Positions 40,882-50,647 are shown, counted from the stretch's first letter. The stretch is DNA of 64,000 nucleotides from Phyllobacteriaceae bacterium (GCA_024742765.1 JANSXT010000008.1:1-64000); one strand, 5' to 3'. Notes: a model not told the origin generated them from the letters alone. Program-made: numbers and translations.

Positions 40882-43343
40882 TCGACTTTGCCGCAACCGG
40901 CCTGCCGGCCGCCGCGGTTCTCGGCGATCTCAAAAGGGAACTTGGCAACGGCTCCAACGCTGTCGTCGTCGCGCCGCCGGGCGCCGGCAAGACCACGCTG
41001 GTTCCGCTGGCCCTACTCGGTGAGCCTTGGATTGGCGTCGGCAGGATCGTCATGCTCGAACCGCGCCGACTGGCCGCCCGCGCGGCGGCACGACGTATGG
41101 CCACGCTGCTCGGCGAGCGCGTCGGCGAGACGGTCGGCTATCGCATGCGGCTCGACAGCCGGATCGGCCCGAAGACGCGGATCGAGATCGTCACCGAAGG
41201 CGTGTTCGCCCGCATGATCCTCGATGATCCGGAACTGTCCGGCATTGCCGCCGTCATCTTCGATGAGTTCCACGAACGCTCGCTGGACGCCGATTTTTCG
41301 CTGGCGCTGGCGCTCGATGTGCAATCGGCTCTGCGCGAGGATCTGCGCCTGATCGTCATGTCCGCGACGCTTGATGGCGGCCGCGTGGCGCAGCTTTTGG
41401 ACGGCGCGCCGGTGGTCGAAAGTGCGGGCCGCACCTTTCCGGTCGACATCCGCCATCGTCCGCGCAAACCGGACGAGCGCATCGAGGATGCGGTGGCCGG
41501 CGCCATCCGCGCCGCGTTGCGCCAGGAGGAGGGCAGCATTCTCGCATTCCTGCCCGGCCAGGCGGAGATTCGCCGCACCGCCGAGCGCCTCGAACCGCTT
41601 CTGCCAGCGGACACCTATCTGGCACCGCTCTTCGGCGCGATGGACATGGATGATCAGGACCGCGCAATCCTGCCTGCTGACAAAGGCCGGAGGAAGATCG
41701 TGCTCGCGACGGCGATCGCCGAAAGCTCGGTGACGATCGACGGTGTGCGCGTTGTCATCGATTCAGGCCTGTCGCGCCAGCCCGCTTTCGAACCGGGGCA
41801 GGCGATCACCCGGCTTGAGACCGTGCGCGTCAGCCGGGCGTCCGCCGACCAACGCGCCGGCCGTGCCGGCCGCACACAGCCCGGCGTTGCCATCCGGCTC
41901 TGGCATGAGGGCCAGACGGCGGCGCTCGTCCCGTTCGATCCGCCGGAGATCACCCGCACAGACCTGACACGCCTTGTGCTCGACTGTCTGGCCTGGGGCG
42001 TCGCCGACCCGCGCGATCTGCGCTTTCTCGACCCGCCGCCCGATCCCGCTCTGTCCGAAGCGCGATCGCGGCTGGAAGCGCTCGGCGCGATCGGTGGGCA
42101 GGGGCACCTGACGGCCAAGGGACGCCAACTGCGGACCATCGCACTGCCGGTCCCGTTGGCCGCCATGGTGGCGGCCGCTGAGAACTCGGGCGATGCCGCG
42201 CGCCGCGCGCGTCTGGCGGTTCTGATCACCGAGCGCGGCCTTGGCGGCACCTCGTCCGATCTTGACCGGCGCCTTCAGGCTTTCGAGGTCGACCGATCGC
42301 CGCGTGCCAAGCAGGCCCGGCACCTGGCCGATCGAATCGCATCCGAGGTCGATGTGCCATCGGGCGAGAGCCATCACGAAACCGCCGGCATCATGCTGCT
42401 CGATGCGTTTCCAGACAGGGTCGCCAAGGCGCGCGCCGGCCAGCCGGGCCGGTTCGTGATGGCCGGCGGACGCGGCGTGACGGTCGAGGAGACCGACCCG
42501 CTTGCCCGCGCGCCATTCATTGTCGCAGCGGACGCGACCGGTGCGGCGGCGCAGACGCGGCTTCTGGCCGGCGCGGCGATATCGCTTGCCGACATCGAGA
42601 ACCGGTTGGAAAACCGGATCACCGATCGGGTCGAGATGGCGTTCGATGCCGGATCGGGCCGCTTGTCCGCCCGCCAGGTTCGGCGTCTGGGCGCGATCAC
42701 TTTGTCGTCGGCCCCGCGTCCGGTCGAGGCCGGCGAGGCGGCGACGAACGCGCTCGTCGATGCGGTGCGCAGCCACGGCCTGTCGCTTCTGCCCTGGACC
42801 GAAAAGGCCCGGTCGGTGCGCGACCGGCTGGCCTGGCTGCATGCACACGATGGTGATCGCTGGCCGGACATGGGCGATGATGCGCTCATTGCTTCGCTCA
42901 ATGACTGGCTGGTCCCGTTCCTGGCCGGGCGCACGGATTTTTCCGAAGTGCCGCTCATCGATGCGCTTTTGATGCGCGCCGGATCCTCTGGCGCTGCCGA
43001 GCTTGACCGGCTTGCGCCATCTCATTTCACAGCGCCCACCGGCACCCGCATCGCGCTGCGCTATCCGCCGGAAGGCGCCGCGCCGGAATTGGCGATCCGC
43101 GTCCAGGAACTCTATGGGCTGACCCGCCACCCGACGCTGCTCGACGGAACGGTTTCACTGGTCGTCGAACTCCTGTCGCCAGCCGGCCGGCCCATCCAGC
43201 GCACCATCGACCTTCCCGCCTTCTGGTCCGGCAGTTGGAAGGACGTGCGCACCGAGATGCACGGCCGCTATCCCAAACATGTCTGGCCCGACGATCCGGC
43301 AAGCGCCGAACCCACACGGCGGGCCAAACCGCGCAGGCCGTGA
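40878..43343 (+). CDS. hrpB: ATP-dependent RNA helicase HrpB
   Basis: 821 residues, DEAH-box family. Motif I VAPPGAGKTTLVPLALLG, Ia MLEPRRLAARAAARRMA, II FDEFHERSLDADFS (DEFH), III LIVMSATLDGGR, V ATAIAESSVTIDGVRVVIDSG (in parts), VI QRAGRAGRTQPGVAIRLW, and the C-terminal HrpB domain through FWSGSWKDVRTEMHGRYPKHVWP (in parts). Cellular role of HrpB is poorly defined in most bacteria. Start 40878 overlaps ynjD; a much longer open frame upstream lies over the transporter genes and is not used. Confidence 0.94.
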   Translation: MIDFAATGLPAAAVLGDLKRELGNGSNAVVVAPPGAGKTTLVPLALLGEPWIGVGRIVMLEPRRLAARAAARRMATLLGERVGETVGYRMRLDSRIGPKTRIEIVTEGVFARMILDDPELSGIAAVIFDEFHERSLDADFSLALALDVQSALREDLRLIVMSATLDGGRVAQLLDGAPVVESAGRTFPVDIRHRPRKPDERIEDAVAGAIRAALRQEEGSILAFLPGQAEIRRTAERLEPLLPADTYLAPLFGAMDMDDQDRAILPADKGRRKIVLATAIAESSVTIDGVRVVIDSGLSRQPAFEPGQAITRLETVRVSRASADQRAGRAGRTQPGVAIRLWHEGQTAALVPFDPPEITRTDLTRLVLDCLAWGVADPRDLRFLDPPPDPALSEARSRLEALGAIGGQGHLTAKGRQLRTIALPVPLAAMVAAAENSGDAARRARLAVLITERGLGGTSSDLDRRLQAFEVDRSPRAKQARHLADRIASEVDVPSGESHHETAGIMLLDAFPDRVAKARAGQPGRFVMAGGRGVTVEETDPLARAPFIVAADATGAAAQTRLLAGAAISLADIENRLENRITDRVEMAFDAGSGRLSARQVRRLGAITLSSAPRPVEAGEAATNALVDAVRSHGLSLLPWTEKARSVRDRLAWLHAHDGDRWPDMGDDALIASLNDWLVPFLAGRTDFSEVPLIDALLMRAGSSGAAELDRLAPSHFTAPTGTRIALRYPPEGAAPELAIRVQELYGLTRHPTLLDGTVSLVVELLSPAGRPIQRTIDLPAFWSGSWKDVRTEMHGRYPKHVWPDDPASAEPTRRAKPRRP

Positions 43344-43405
43344 TTGCGCCCGAAAAGCGCCGGATTTTCTGGCAATTCGGGGCGCTCCGCGCCATATAAG
43401 CGGTC

Positions 43406-44728
43406 ATGGATCAACAGGTCGACAACAGCCCGGTCATGCAAGGCGAGCGCTTCGAGCGTCGCCGCTTGCGCATGTCGACGCTCACCAACACGCGCTGGAT
43501 CGCGGTGCTGGGCCAAAGCGTTGCCGTGACCGTGGTAGCGGCCTGGCTGGGCTTCGCTTTTCCCATTGTCGCCTGTTTTGCGCTGATCGCGGTTTCCGCC
43601 GCGCTCAACCTCATCCTGACCTGGGTTTTCCCGGCCAACATGCGGCTTGGTCCCGCCCACGTTTTTGCCGTCCTTTCCTTCGACATCGGGCAGCTCGCCG
43701 CGCTCCTGTTTCTGACCGGCGGGCTCGAAAACCCCTTCTCGGTGCTGCTAATCGTGCCGGTGATCATATCGGCCGCCACGCTGCCGGCGCGGTATACGGC
43801 TGCATTGGGGGCCGTAGTGTTCGTCTCGGCCAGCGTGCTGGTCTTCTCGCATCTTCCGCTGCCCTGGTACGCCGACGTTCCGCTCGACATTCCGTTCATT
43901 TTCGTCGCCGGCATGTGGGCGGCGGTCCTGTCATCGGTCGCGTTTACGGCCTTTTACGTCTATCGCGTCGCCGACGAGGCCCGGAGCCTGGCCGATGCGC
44001 TGTCGGCCACCGAACTGGTATTGCAGCGCGAGCATCATCTGTCGGCGCTTGATGGGCTGGCCGCCGCCGCCGCCCATGAACTCGGTACGCCGCTGGCCAC
44101 CATCTCGCTCGTCTCCAAGGAAATGGACCGCGCTACCGCCGAGGACGACCCGCTCAAGGAGGATGTCCGGCTGTTGCGCGCGCAGGCCGATCGCTGCCGC
44201 GAGATCCTGTCGCGCCTGTCGACGCTCAACACGTCCGAGGACCTGATTTCGCGCATGTCCATCCGCGAACTGATCGAAGAGGTCGCCGCCCCCCATCGCG
44301 AGTTCGGCGTGCGGATCGTCACCGGCCATGATGGCGATGACAGCCCAGAACCGGTCATGCGGCGCAATCCGGCGGTCCTTTACGGGCTCGGCAATCTGGT
44401 CGAGAACGCCGTCGATTTCGCGCGCCAGACGGTGCGCATCGATCTGCGCTGGTCCGACCGTCAGGTGCGCATCGACATTGTCGACGATGGACCTGGATAC
44501 CCGGCCGACCAGCTCGAGAAACTGGGGGAGCCGGATCTGGGTGCAACGCGCGATGCGGCGCGCAGCCGCAAGGGCGGGCCCGGGTTGGGCCTTGGCATCT
44601 TCATCGCCAAGACACTGCTTGAACGCTCGGGCGCGACACTTCGTTTTGCAAATGGCAGCCGACCCGATGCCGGCGCCGCCGTGACGATCAGTTGGCCGCG
44701 CTCATCCATCGAAGCCGCCGCTGCGTAG
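43406..44728 (+). CDS. actS: Redox sensor histidine kinase ActS (RegB/PrrB family)
   Basis: 440 residues. Six membrane helices (about residues 30-185), then kinase domain. Family marks: quinone-binding GGLENPFSVLL (105-115), phospho-acceptor His224 in AAAAHELGTPLATIS, and the redox-active Cys264 in AQADRCREILSRL. ATPase boxes: NLVENAVDFA, VDDGPGYP, GGPGLGLGIFIAKTLLERSG. It senses the ubiquinone pool and phosphorylates ActR, controlling acid tolerance, carbon fixation or respiration genes in relatives. actR follows after 21 nt. Confidence 0.95.
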   Translation: MDQQVDNSPVMQGERFERRRLRMSTLTNTRWIAVLGQSVAVTVVAAWLGFAFPIVACFALIAVSAALNLILTWVFPANMRLGPAHVFAVLSFDIGQLAALLFLTGGLENPFSVLLIVPVIISAATLPARYTAALGAVVFVSASVLVFSHLPLPWYADVPLDIPFIFVAGMWAAVLSSVAFTAFYVYRVADEARSLADALSATELVLQREHHLSALDGLAAAAAHELGTPLATISLVSKEMDRATAEDDPLKEDVRLLRAQADRCREILSRLSTLNTSEDLISRMSIRELIEEVAAPHREFGVRIVTGHDGDDSPEPVMRRNPAVLYGLGNLVENAVDFARQTVRIDLRWSDRQVRIDIVDDGPGYPADQLEKLGEPDLGATRDAARSRKGGPGLGLGIFIAKTLLERSGATLRFANGSRPDAGAAVTISWPRSSIEAAAA

Positions 44729-44749
44729 AACAGATAGAAAGGTGAGATC

Positions 44750-45322
44750 ATGCTGACACAGGAAAACACCAACGCAGATGCCGTGCCGGGACCGGGTCCC
44801 GATGCCAGCCTGCTGCTCGTCGACGACGACGCGCCGTTCGTCCGCCGGCTCGGCCGCGCGATGGAAGCCCGTGGCTTTGCCGTCGACATGGCCGAATCGG
44901 TTGCCGAAGGGCTGGCCCGGGTCGATGCGGCACCGCCGGCCTACGCGGTGGTCGACATGCGGCTCGAAGACGGCAACGGGCTCGAAGTGATCAAGGCGCT
45001 GCACGCCAAGCGACCGGACGCCCGCGCGATCGTCCTGACCGGCTATGGCAACATCGCGACTGCCGTCAACGCGGTCAAGCTGGGCGCGATCGACTATCTG
45101 GCCAAGCCCGCCGATGCCGACGATGTCTTTAATGCACTGACCGTGGCGCCGGACGGCACCCCGCCGCCGCCGGAAAACCCGATGTCGGCCGACCGCGTGC
45201 GCTGGGAGCATATCCAGCGCGTCTATGAGATGTGCGATCGCAACGTGTCGGAGACGGCGCGCCGGCTCAACATGCATCGCCGCACGTTGCAGCGCATTCT
45301 CGCCAAGCGCGCGCCGCGCTGA
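44750..45322 (+). CDS. actR: Response regulator ActR (RegA/PrrA family)
   Basis: 190 residues. Receiver domain with LLVDDDAPFVRRLGRAMEAR, phospho-acceptor Asp69 in YAVVDMRLEDGNG, LTGYGNIATAVNAVKLGAID and Lys in YLAKPADADD; a Pro-rich linker; and a Fis-type HTH at the end (RVRWEHIQRVYEMCDRNVSE, TARRLNMHRRTLQRILAKRA), which is nearly invariant in this family. Partner of ActS. Confidence 0.96.
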   Translation: MLTQENTNADAVPGPGPDASLLLVDDDAPFVRRLGRAMEARGFAVDMAESVAEGLARVDAAPPAYAVVDMRLEDGNGLEVIKALHAKRPDARAIVLTGYGNIATAVNAVKLGAIDYLAKPADADDVFNALTVAPDGTPPPPENPMSADRVRWEHIQRVYEMCDRNVSETARRLNMHRRTLQRILAKRAPR

Positions 45323-45811
45323 TCAGGTCTGTGACGGCGTCCCGCCGGACGCCCATTCGGCCGCCAGCAGCCGCTCGGCGGCAAACCGCGCGAACCGAAG
45401 CGTCACCGCCTTGCGCCGCGCCGGGGCCAGCCTGTGCTCCGGCGCGTCGGCCACGATGGCCGCGCCATGGGCGTCGGCGCGGATGAAGCCGCAATCGCCG
45501 GGAAAAAGATGCTGCGGCACGTCGGGCAGCGTCGCAAAGAACAACCGGTCGCAATAGTCTCGATATCCCGGCCATTTGACATCGGCCATCATGTCTTCGG
45601 GCGAGGATTTGATCTCGACGATGACGATGCCGCCATCGGGTCCCAGAGCAACCAGATCGGCGCGACGGCCGCTCGCCAGCGTCATCTCGGGAACGGTCGA
45701 AAACCCCATATCCCGCCACATGATCTGAACGCCCCGCCGCACACTCATGGCGCGCGCGGACTGGCGGCCATCGGCCAGCGGATTGGTCGATATGGCGGAA
45801 ACGATCGGCAT
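45323..45811 (-). CDS. mmcB: MmcB-family DNA repair protein
   Basis: 162 residues. PD-(D/E)xK-like core: SVRRGVQIMWRDMGFSTVPE, GRRADLVALGPDGGIVIVEI followed by KSS, then DYCDRLFFATLPDVPQHLFP and ADAHGAAIVADAPEHRL. In Caulobacter MmcB is an SOS-induced protein linked to mitomycin C repair. It ends 0 nt from actR (convergent), as in many Rhizobiales. Nuclease activity is inferred from fold pattern. Confidence 0.88.
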   Translation of the reverse strand: MPIVSAISTNPLADGRQSARAMSVRRGVQIMWRDMGFSTVPEMTLASGRRADLVALGPDGGIVIVEIKSSPEDMMADVKWPGYRDYCDRLFFATLPDVPQHLFPGDCGFIRADAHGAAIVADAPEHRLAPARRKAVTLRFARFAAERLLAAEWASGGTPSQT

Positions 45812-45996
45812 GCGGCTTCATCGCAGCGCATAATGACGCTGCGTCAACTGTGGTGCGTCGGTGACACTGTGTGCCAAAGCGCACAGACCTGCAAGATTGC
45901 GGGGGGCGATCCTTGCACGCGGTTCAAAGCTTCATGTAACGTTGGATTAACCATGTGGGGCGAAAAAGCCCGGGGCTGTTGGGTTTGAGGGACATC

Positions 45997-46620
45997 ATGC
46001 AAAGACGAGCTTTTCTGGGCGGATTCGCCGCGATCGCCGCAACCGGGCTTGCCGGCTGTTCGACCACCAATTCGAACTATTTCGCCAATGCCTATGCGGG
46101 CATGCCGGACGGCGAGTACACGCTTCCGAAAATTCCGGTCGCCAAGGTGCCTGAGGAGTTCCGCCGTCAGGTCGTCGACTACGAGACGCGGCACAAGCCG
46201 GGCTCGATCATCGTCGACACACCGAACCGGCATCTTTATCTCGTTCAGGAAGAGGGCAAGGCGCTGCGATACGGCATTGGTGTCGGCCGCGACGGGTTCC
46301 GCTGGTCGGGCACGGCCAAGGTGGGCTGGAAGCGCCGCTGGCCGACATGGACGCCGCCGGCGGCGATGATCCGGCGTCAGCCGGAACTGGCCAAATATCG
46401 CGGCGGCATGAAGCCGGGCCTGACCAATCCGCTCGGCGCCCGCGCGCTTTATCTGACGCGCGGCGGCCGCGACACGGGCTACCGCCTGCATGGAACGCCG
46501 GAATGGTGGTCGATCGGCAATGCCGTCTCGTCGGGCTGCATCCGCCTGATGAACCAGGACATTGTCGACCTCTACAGCCGCGTCGAGCCGGGCGCGAAAG
46601 TCGTCGTCCTTCAGGGCTGA
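45997..46620 (+). CDS. L,D-transpeptidase lipoprotein (YkuD domain)
   Basis: 207 residues. N-terminus MQRRAFLGGFAAIAATGLAG then Cys: a signal with a twin Arg and a lipobox (LAGC), so the protein is probably lipid-anchored. YkuD domain begins at SIIVDTPNRHLYLVQEEGKA, with YGIGVGRDGFRWSG, and the catalytic His and Cys are in YRLHGTPEWWSIGNAVSSGC-IRLMNQDI. It makes 3-3 peptidoglycan crosslinks or attaches proteins to peptidoglycan. Start has GAGGGA upstream. Confidence 0.93.
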   Translation: MQRRAFLGGFAAIAATGLAGCSTTNSNYFANAYAGMPDGEYTLPKIPVAKVPEEFRRQVVDYETRHKPGSIIVDTPNRHLYLVQEEGKALRYGIGVGRDGFRWSGTAKVGWKRRWPTWTPPAAMIRRQPELAKYRGGMKPGLTNPLGARALYLTRGGRDTGYRLHGTPEWWSIGNAVSSGCIRLMNQDIVDLYSRVEPGAKVVVLQG

Positions 46621-46645
46621 CGCGAGTTCGCGACACGTTGAATGC

Positions 46646-46675
46646 AAAAAGGCCGGGCAATCGCCCGGCCTTTTT
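46646..46675. terminator. Bidirectional terminator between the L,D-transpeptidase and nfuA
   Basis: AAAAAGGCCGGGC, AATC loop, GCCCGGCCTTTTT: symmetrical, so it ends both convergent transcripts. Confidence 0.95.
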
Positions 46676-46710
46676 GGTTTGGGGATTGGGATTGCGAGCG
46701 GCCCGGCCGG

Positions 46711-47280
46711 TCAGACCGCTTCGACCTGCTCGACTTCGGGAATGAAGTGCCGCAGCAGGTTCTGGATGCCGTGCTTGAGGGTCGCCGTCGATGACGGGCA
46801 TCCGGCACAGGCGCCCTTCATGTGCAAAAAGACGATGCCGTCGCGAAAGCCGCGGAAGGTGATGTCGCCACCATCCTGGGCCACTGCCGGTCGCACGCGC
46901 GTCTCGATCAGTTCCTTGATCGTCGCCACGATGCTCTCGTCGCCGGCCTCGAAGAACTCCTCCTCGTCGCCGGTGTCGGCTGCACCGTTCTGATCGGCCA
47001 TGACCGGCGCGCCCGCCATGAAATGCTCCATGATCGCGGCGAGAACGGCCGGCTTCATGTGCATCCAGTCCTGCGCATCGTCTTTGGTGACGGTGACGAA
47101 ATCATAGCCGAAAAAGACGCCGGTCACGCCGTCAACGTCAAACAGCCGGCCGGCCAGCGGCGATTTGGCGCCCGCTTCTCCCGCATCGCGGAAGTCGGCG
47201 GTTCCCATTTCCATGACCACTTGGCCGGGCAGGAACTTCAGCGTGGCCGGGTTCGGAGTCGTTTCGGTCTGGATGAACAT
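46711..47280 (-). CDS. NfuA/NifU-type Fe-S cluster scaffold
   Basis: 189 residues. N-terminal Nfu domain (MFIQTETTPNPATLKFLPGQ, GVFFGYDFVTVTKDDAQDWM) and C-terminal NifU domain with the cluster Cys pair in HMKGACAGCPSSTATLKHGI. It carries [4Fe-4S] clusters to target proteins. Upstream is a clear promoter overlapped by an Irr/ICE-like dyad, so iron control is likely. GAGGTG precedes the start. Confidence 0.94.
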   Translation of the reverse strand: MFIQTETTPNPATLKFLPGQVVMEMGTADFRDAGEAGAKSPLAGRLFDVDGVTGVFFGYDFVTVTKDDAQDWMHMKPAVLAAIMEHFMAGAPVMADQNGAADTGDEEEFFEAGDESIVATIKELIETRVRPAVAQDGGDITFRGFRDGIVFLHMKGACAGCPSSTATLKHGIQNLLRHFIPEVEQVEAV

Positions 47281-47293
47281 GGCATCACCTCAA

Positions 47294-47336
47294 TTTGGAA
47301 TGATTCCAAAATAGAGTGAAACGCCCACTCTATCAA
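47294..47336 (-). promoter_or_regulatory. nfuA promoter with two overlapping dyads
   Basis: On the reverse strand TTGATA (47336-47331), 17-nt spacer, TATTTT (47313-47308). Dyad 1, TTTGGAA-TGA-TTCCAAA (47294-47310), overlaps the -10 and matches the Irr/ICE form. Dyad 2, ATAGAGTG-N7-CACTCTAT (47311-47333), fills the spacer. Confidence 0.7.
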
Positions 47337-47389
47337 GCGCCGGCAGGCCGATGCACCACCGGCATGCCGATCGTCCACATATGTGCCCG

Positions 47390-47881
47390 TCAGGACAGGC
47401 TTTCAATGTCCTCGTCGGTCAGGTTGGCCGGCACCACCGTGACCGGGATCGGAAAGGCGGCGTCACGCCCCGCGATCGACGAGACGAGCGGCCCCGGCCC
47501 TTCCTTGGCCGCGCTCGCAGCGAGCACCAAGATGGCGATGTCCTGATCTTCCTCGATCAGCCCGTGAATGGGTTCGACGCCGACGCCCTCACGGATCACG
47601 GTTTCCGGCTCAATGCCGCATTGCTCGCGTGCGAGCGTCGCAAATTTCGACATCACCTGTTCGGCGCGTTCCATCGCCTCCTCGCGCATCACCTGCTCGA
47701 CGCCCAGCCAGTGCTGGAAGTCGCCCGGCGCGATCACGAAGAGAAGGATCAGCCCGCCATGGGTGTTGGCCGCGCGACGGGCGGCGTAGAACACGGCGCG
47801 TTCGCATTCCGGTGTTTCGTCGACGACCGCGAGAAACTTGCGGCGATGACCGGCTTCGCCGGAAAGGCGTCTGGTGACCAT
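47390..47881 (-). CDS. Universal stress protein
   Basis: 163 residues, single UspA domain: KFLAVVDETPECERAVFYAA, LILLFVIAPGDFQHWLGVEQ, EEDQDIAILVLAASAAKEGP and PIPVTVVPANLTDEDIESLS. The ATP-binding GxxGS loop is not well kept, so nucleotide binding is uncertain. Start at 47881 follows weak signals; it lies 48 nt downstream of trpS on the same strand. Confidence 0.88.
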   Translation of the reverse strand: MVTRRLSGEAGHRRKFLAVVDETPECERAVFYAARRAANTHGGLILLFVIAPGDFQHWLGVEQVMREEAMERAEQVMSKFATLAREQCGIEPETVIREGVGVEPIHGLIEEDQDIAILVLAASAAKEGPGPLVSSIAGRDAAFPIPVTVVPANLTDEDIESLS

Positions 47882-47929
47882 GGGGCAATCTTTGGCACGG
47901 CCCGCGCCGGCCCGCAAGCGGCGAGAGGC

Positions 47930-48997
47930 TCAGGCGCCCAGACCGACAATCCGCCGCACATCGGCCATCACGGGCGCGGCAATCGCCGATGCCCGCTCGG
48001 CGCCGTCGGCCAGAATGCCGTCAATATGGCCCGGATCGGCCACCAGCCGCCGCATCTCGCCGGCGACCGGGCTCAGAACCTCGACCGCCAGATCGGCGAG
48101 CGCCGGCTTGAACTCGGAAAACGCCTTGCCGCCGAATTCGGCCAGCACCACGTCGCTGCTCTTGTCCGCCAGGGCCGCATAAATGCCCACAAGGTTGGAT
48201 GCCTCGGGCCGTTCCGCGAGACCCGCCGCTTCGCTCGGCAGCGGCTCAGGATCGGTCTTGGCCTTGCGGATTTTGCGGGCGATGTCGTCGGCCGTGTCGG
48301 TCAGGTTGATCCGCGACAGGTCGGAGGGATCGGATTTCGACATCTTCTTGGTGCCGTCGCGCAGGCTCATGATTCGCGTCGCCGGCCCCTCGATCACCGG
48401 TTCGGTGAGCGGGAAATAGCCCGAGACCGTCTCGCGGCCGATCTGCATCTCAACGCCCAGACCCAGTTCGGCGATGCGATCCGAATAGTCATTGTTGAAC
48501 TTCTGCGCGATGTCGCGCGTCAGCTCCAGATGCTGCTTCTGGTCATCGCCCACCGGCACATGGGTGGCGCGATAGATCAAAATGTCGGCCGCCATCAGTG
48601 CCGGATAGGCGAATAGGCCGACCGACGCGTTCTCGCGGTCCTTGCCGGCCTTCTCCTTGAACTGGGTCATCCGGTTGAGCCAGCCCATGCGCGCCACGCA
48701 GTTGAAGACCCAGGCCAGTTCCGCATGTTCGTGCACGCGGCTCTGGTTGAAGACGATGTGCGTGTTCGGATCGATGCCGGCGGCGAGGAACGCCGCGGCG
48801 ACCGAGCGCGTCGCGTTGACCAACTCCGCCGGGTCCTGCGGCATGGTGATCGCGTGCATGTCGACCACGCAATAGATGCATTCGTGCCGCTCCTGCATGG
48901 CGACGAACTTGCGGATCGCGCCCAGATAATTGCCGAGCGTCAGATGGCCGGTCGGCTGGACGCCGGAAAAGACGCGCTCGTGGAAAGTATTGGTCAT
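47930..48997 (-). CDS. trpS: Tryptophanyl-tRNA synthetase
   Basis: 355 residues, class I synthetase charging tRNA-Trp. HIGH-equivalent [25 protein letters not shown] in [20 protein letters not shown], and [19 protein letters not shown] are standard. ATG at 48997 ([10 protein letters not shown]) chosen over an extension to 49033. Downstream of murJ with an 81-nt gap. Confidence 0.97.
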   Translation of the reverse strand: MTNTFHERVFSGVQPTGHLTLGNYLGAIRKFVAMQERHECIYCVVDMHAITMPQDPAELVNATRSVAAAFLAAGIDPNTHIVFNQSRVHEHAELAWVFNCVARMGWLNRMTQFKEKAGKDRENASVGLFAYPALMAADILIYRATHVPVGDDQKQHLELTRDIAQKFNNDYSDRIAELGLGVEMQIGRETVSGYFPLTEPVIEGPATRIMSLRDGTKKMSKSDPSDLSRINLTDTADDIARKIRKAKTDPEPLPSEAAGLAERPEASNLVGIYAALADKSSDVVLAEFGGKAFSEFKPALADLAVEVLSPVAGEMRRLVADPGHIDGILADGAERASAIAAPVMADVRRIVGLGA

Positions 48998-49078
48998 GGG
49001 ACGGTCCGTTTGGAGTGCGCCGGCCTTATGCAATGGCCGTTGCCGCCGTGCAAGGCCCGGTGTGGGACGGTCGATGGC

Positions 49079-50644
49079 TCAGGCGCCGCGACGGACCAGC
49101 ATCGCCTTGAGCGCGCCCAGCCGCGCCGCACCCGTCAGATGCGCCAGGCCGAAGAAGCTGACAATGCCGGCGCCCACGACAGCGGCAAGCGCGGCGGCGC
49201 GCAGGGCAAGCGGCGCGCTTGAAGCCAGTTGCGGGGAAAGCAGTTCCGCCGCGCCCCACACGCACAATCCCATCAGCACCGCGCTGACCGCGATCAGCGC
49301 CAGAAGCCGGGTCATTGGCCCGTCGATCGTCCAGAGGCCGCACCGGTTCAAGAGCCAGTAAAGCGCGATCGCATTGACCCAGCCGGCAAGGCTCGTCGCG
49401 ATCGCGATGCCCACATGGCCAAGGAACGGAAACAGCGCCAGGCTGGTCGCGACGTTCACCACCATCGCCGCAATCCCGACCTGCATCGGCGTCTTGGTGT
49501 CCTCGCGCGCGAAGAACCCGGGCGAAAACACCTTGACCAGCACGAAGGCCGGCAGGCCGACGGCGAAGGCCTGCAGCGCCAGCGCGGTGCCGCGCGCGCT
49601 TCCGGCGTCAAAGGCCAGCCGTTCGAACAGGACCGAGACGAGTTGATGCGGGATCACCGCCAGCGCCACGGCGGCGGGCAGGGTCAGCATCATGGAAAAT
49701 TGCAGCGCCTTGGCTTCGACGGCCTTCGCCGCGCCCATGTCACCGGCTTTCAGCTTGCGCGACAGGTCCGGCAGCAGGACGACGCCGATGGCGATGCCGA
49801 CAACACCCAGCGGCAATTGATAGAGCCGGTCGGCATAATAGAGCATGCTGGCTGCGCCCGCCTGCATCGAGGCAATGATCGTGCCCACCACGATGTTGAT
49901 CTGCGTCACGCCGCCGGCGATGATGCCGGGAATGCCCAGCGTCACCAGCCGCTTCATGCGATCGTTCCAGCGCGGCCGCACGAAGCCCAGCGCGAACCCC
50001 TCGCGCCGCAGCGCGATCACGACCATGGCCAATTGCGCAACGCCGCCCGCGACCACGCCGACCGACAACCACAGCCCGGCATTGCGCGATCCCGCCATGC
50101 CCGAGGACACGATGTGGCTGAGCACTCCGATCAGGACGACGTTCAGAAGAACCGGCGCGAAGGCAGCAGCCGCGAACCGGCCAAGCCCGTTCAGGACGCC
50201 CGATATCAGCGCCAGCAGCGAGACCAGCAGAAGGTAGGGAAAGGTGATCCGCGTCAGTTCCACCGTCAGGTCGAACTTGTCCGGATCGGCCGAAAAGCCC
50301 GGGGCCAGCCCGTACATCAGGATGGGCATGGCAATCATCGCAACGGCGATCAGAACGGCCAATACGGTGATCAAGCCGGCCATCGCTTCCTGCGCGAATT
50401 GCCGCGCCTCTTCCCGGCCTTCGCCTTCCAGCCGCCGCGAGAAGAGCGGGATGAAGGCCGAATTGAACGCGCCCTCGGCGAAGACGCGGCGAAACAGGTT
50501 CGGGAAGCGGAAGGCAACGACGAAGGCGTCGGCCACCGGGCCTGTGCCAAGGGCCGCCGCCATCAATATGTCGCGCACGAAGCCCAGCACACGGCTGGTC
50601 ATGGTCGCGCCGCCCACCGTGGCGAAATTGCGCAACAGGCTCAT
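49079..50644 (-). CDS. murJ: Lipid II flippase MurJ (MviN)
   Basis: 521 residues with about 14 membrane helices. It flips lipid II across the inner membrane for peptidoglycan synthesis. Start MSLLRNFATVGGATMTSRVL and GFVRDILMAAALGTGPVADA are hallmark; RVFAEGAFNSAFIPLFSRRL and FYAREDTKTPMQVG-like (FFAREDTKTPMQVGIAAMVV) also match. Begins 3 nt after glnD stop, so translated from the same mRNA. Confidence 0.96.
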   Translation of the reverse strand: MSLLRNFATVGGATMTSRVLGFVRDILMAAALGTGPVADAFVVAFRFPNLFRRVFAEGAFNSAFIPLFSRRLEGEGREEARQFAQEAMAGLITVLAVLIAVAMIAMPILMYGLAPGFSADPDKFDLTVELTRITFPYLLLVSLLALISGVLNGLGRFAAAAFAPVLLNVVLIGVLSHIVSSGMAGSRNAGLWLSVGVVAGGVAQLAMVVIALRREGFALGFVRPRWNDRMKRLVTLGIPGIIAGGVTQINIVVGTIIASMQAGAASMLYYADRLYQLPLGVVGIAIGVVLLPDLSRKLKAGDMGAAKAVEAKALQFSMMLTLPAAVALAVIPHQLVSVLFERLAFDAGSARGTALALQAFAVGLPAFVLVKVFSPGFFAREDTKTPMQVGIAAMVVNVATSLALFPFLGHVGIAIATSLAGWVNAIALYWLLNRCGLWTIDGPMTRLLALIAVSAVLMGLCVWGAAELLSPQLASSAPLALRAAALAAVVGAGIVSFFGLAHLTGAARLGALKAMLVRRGA

Positions 50645-50647
50645 CGT

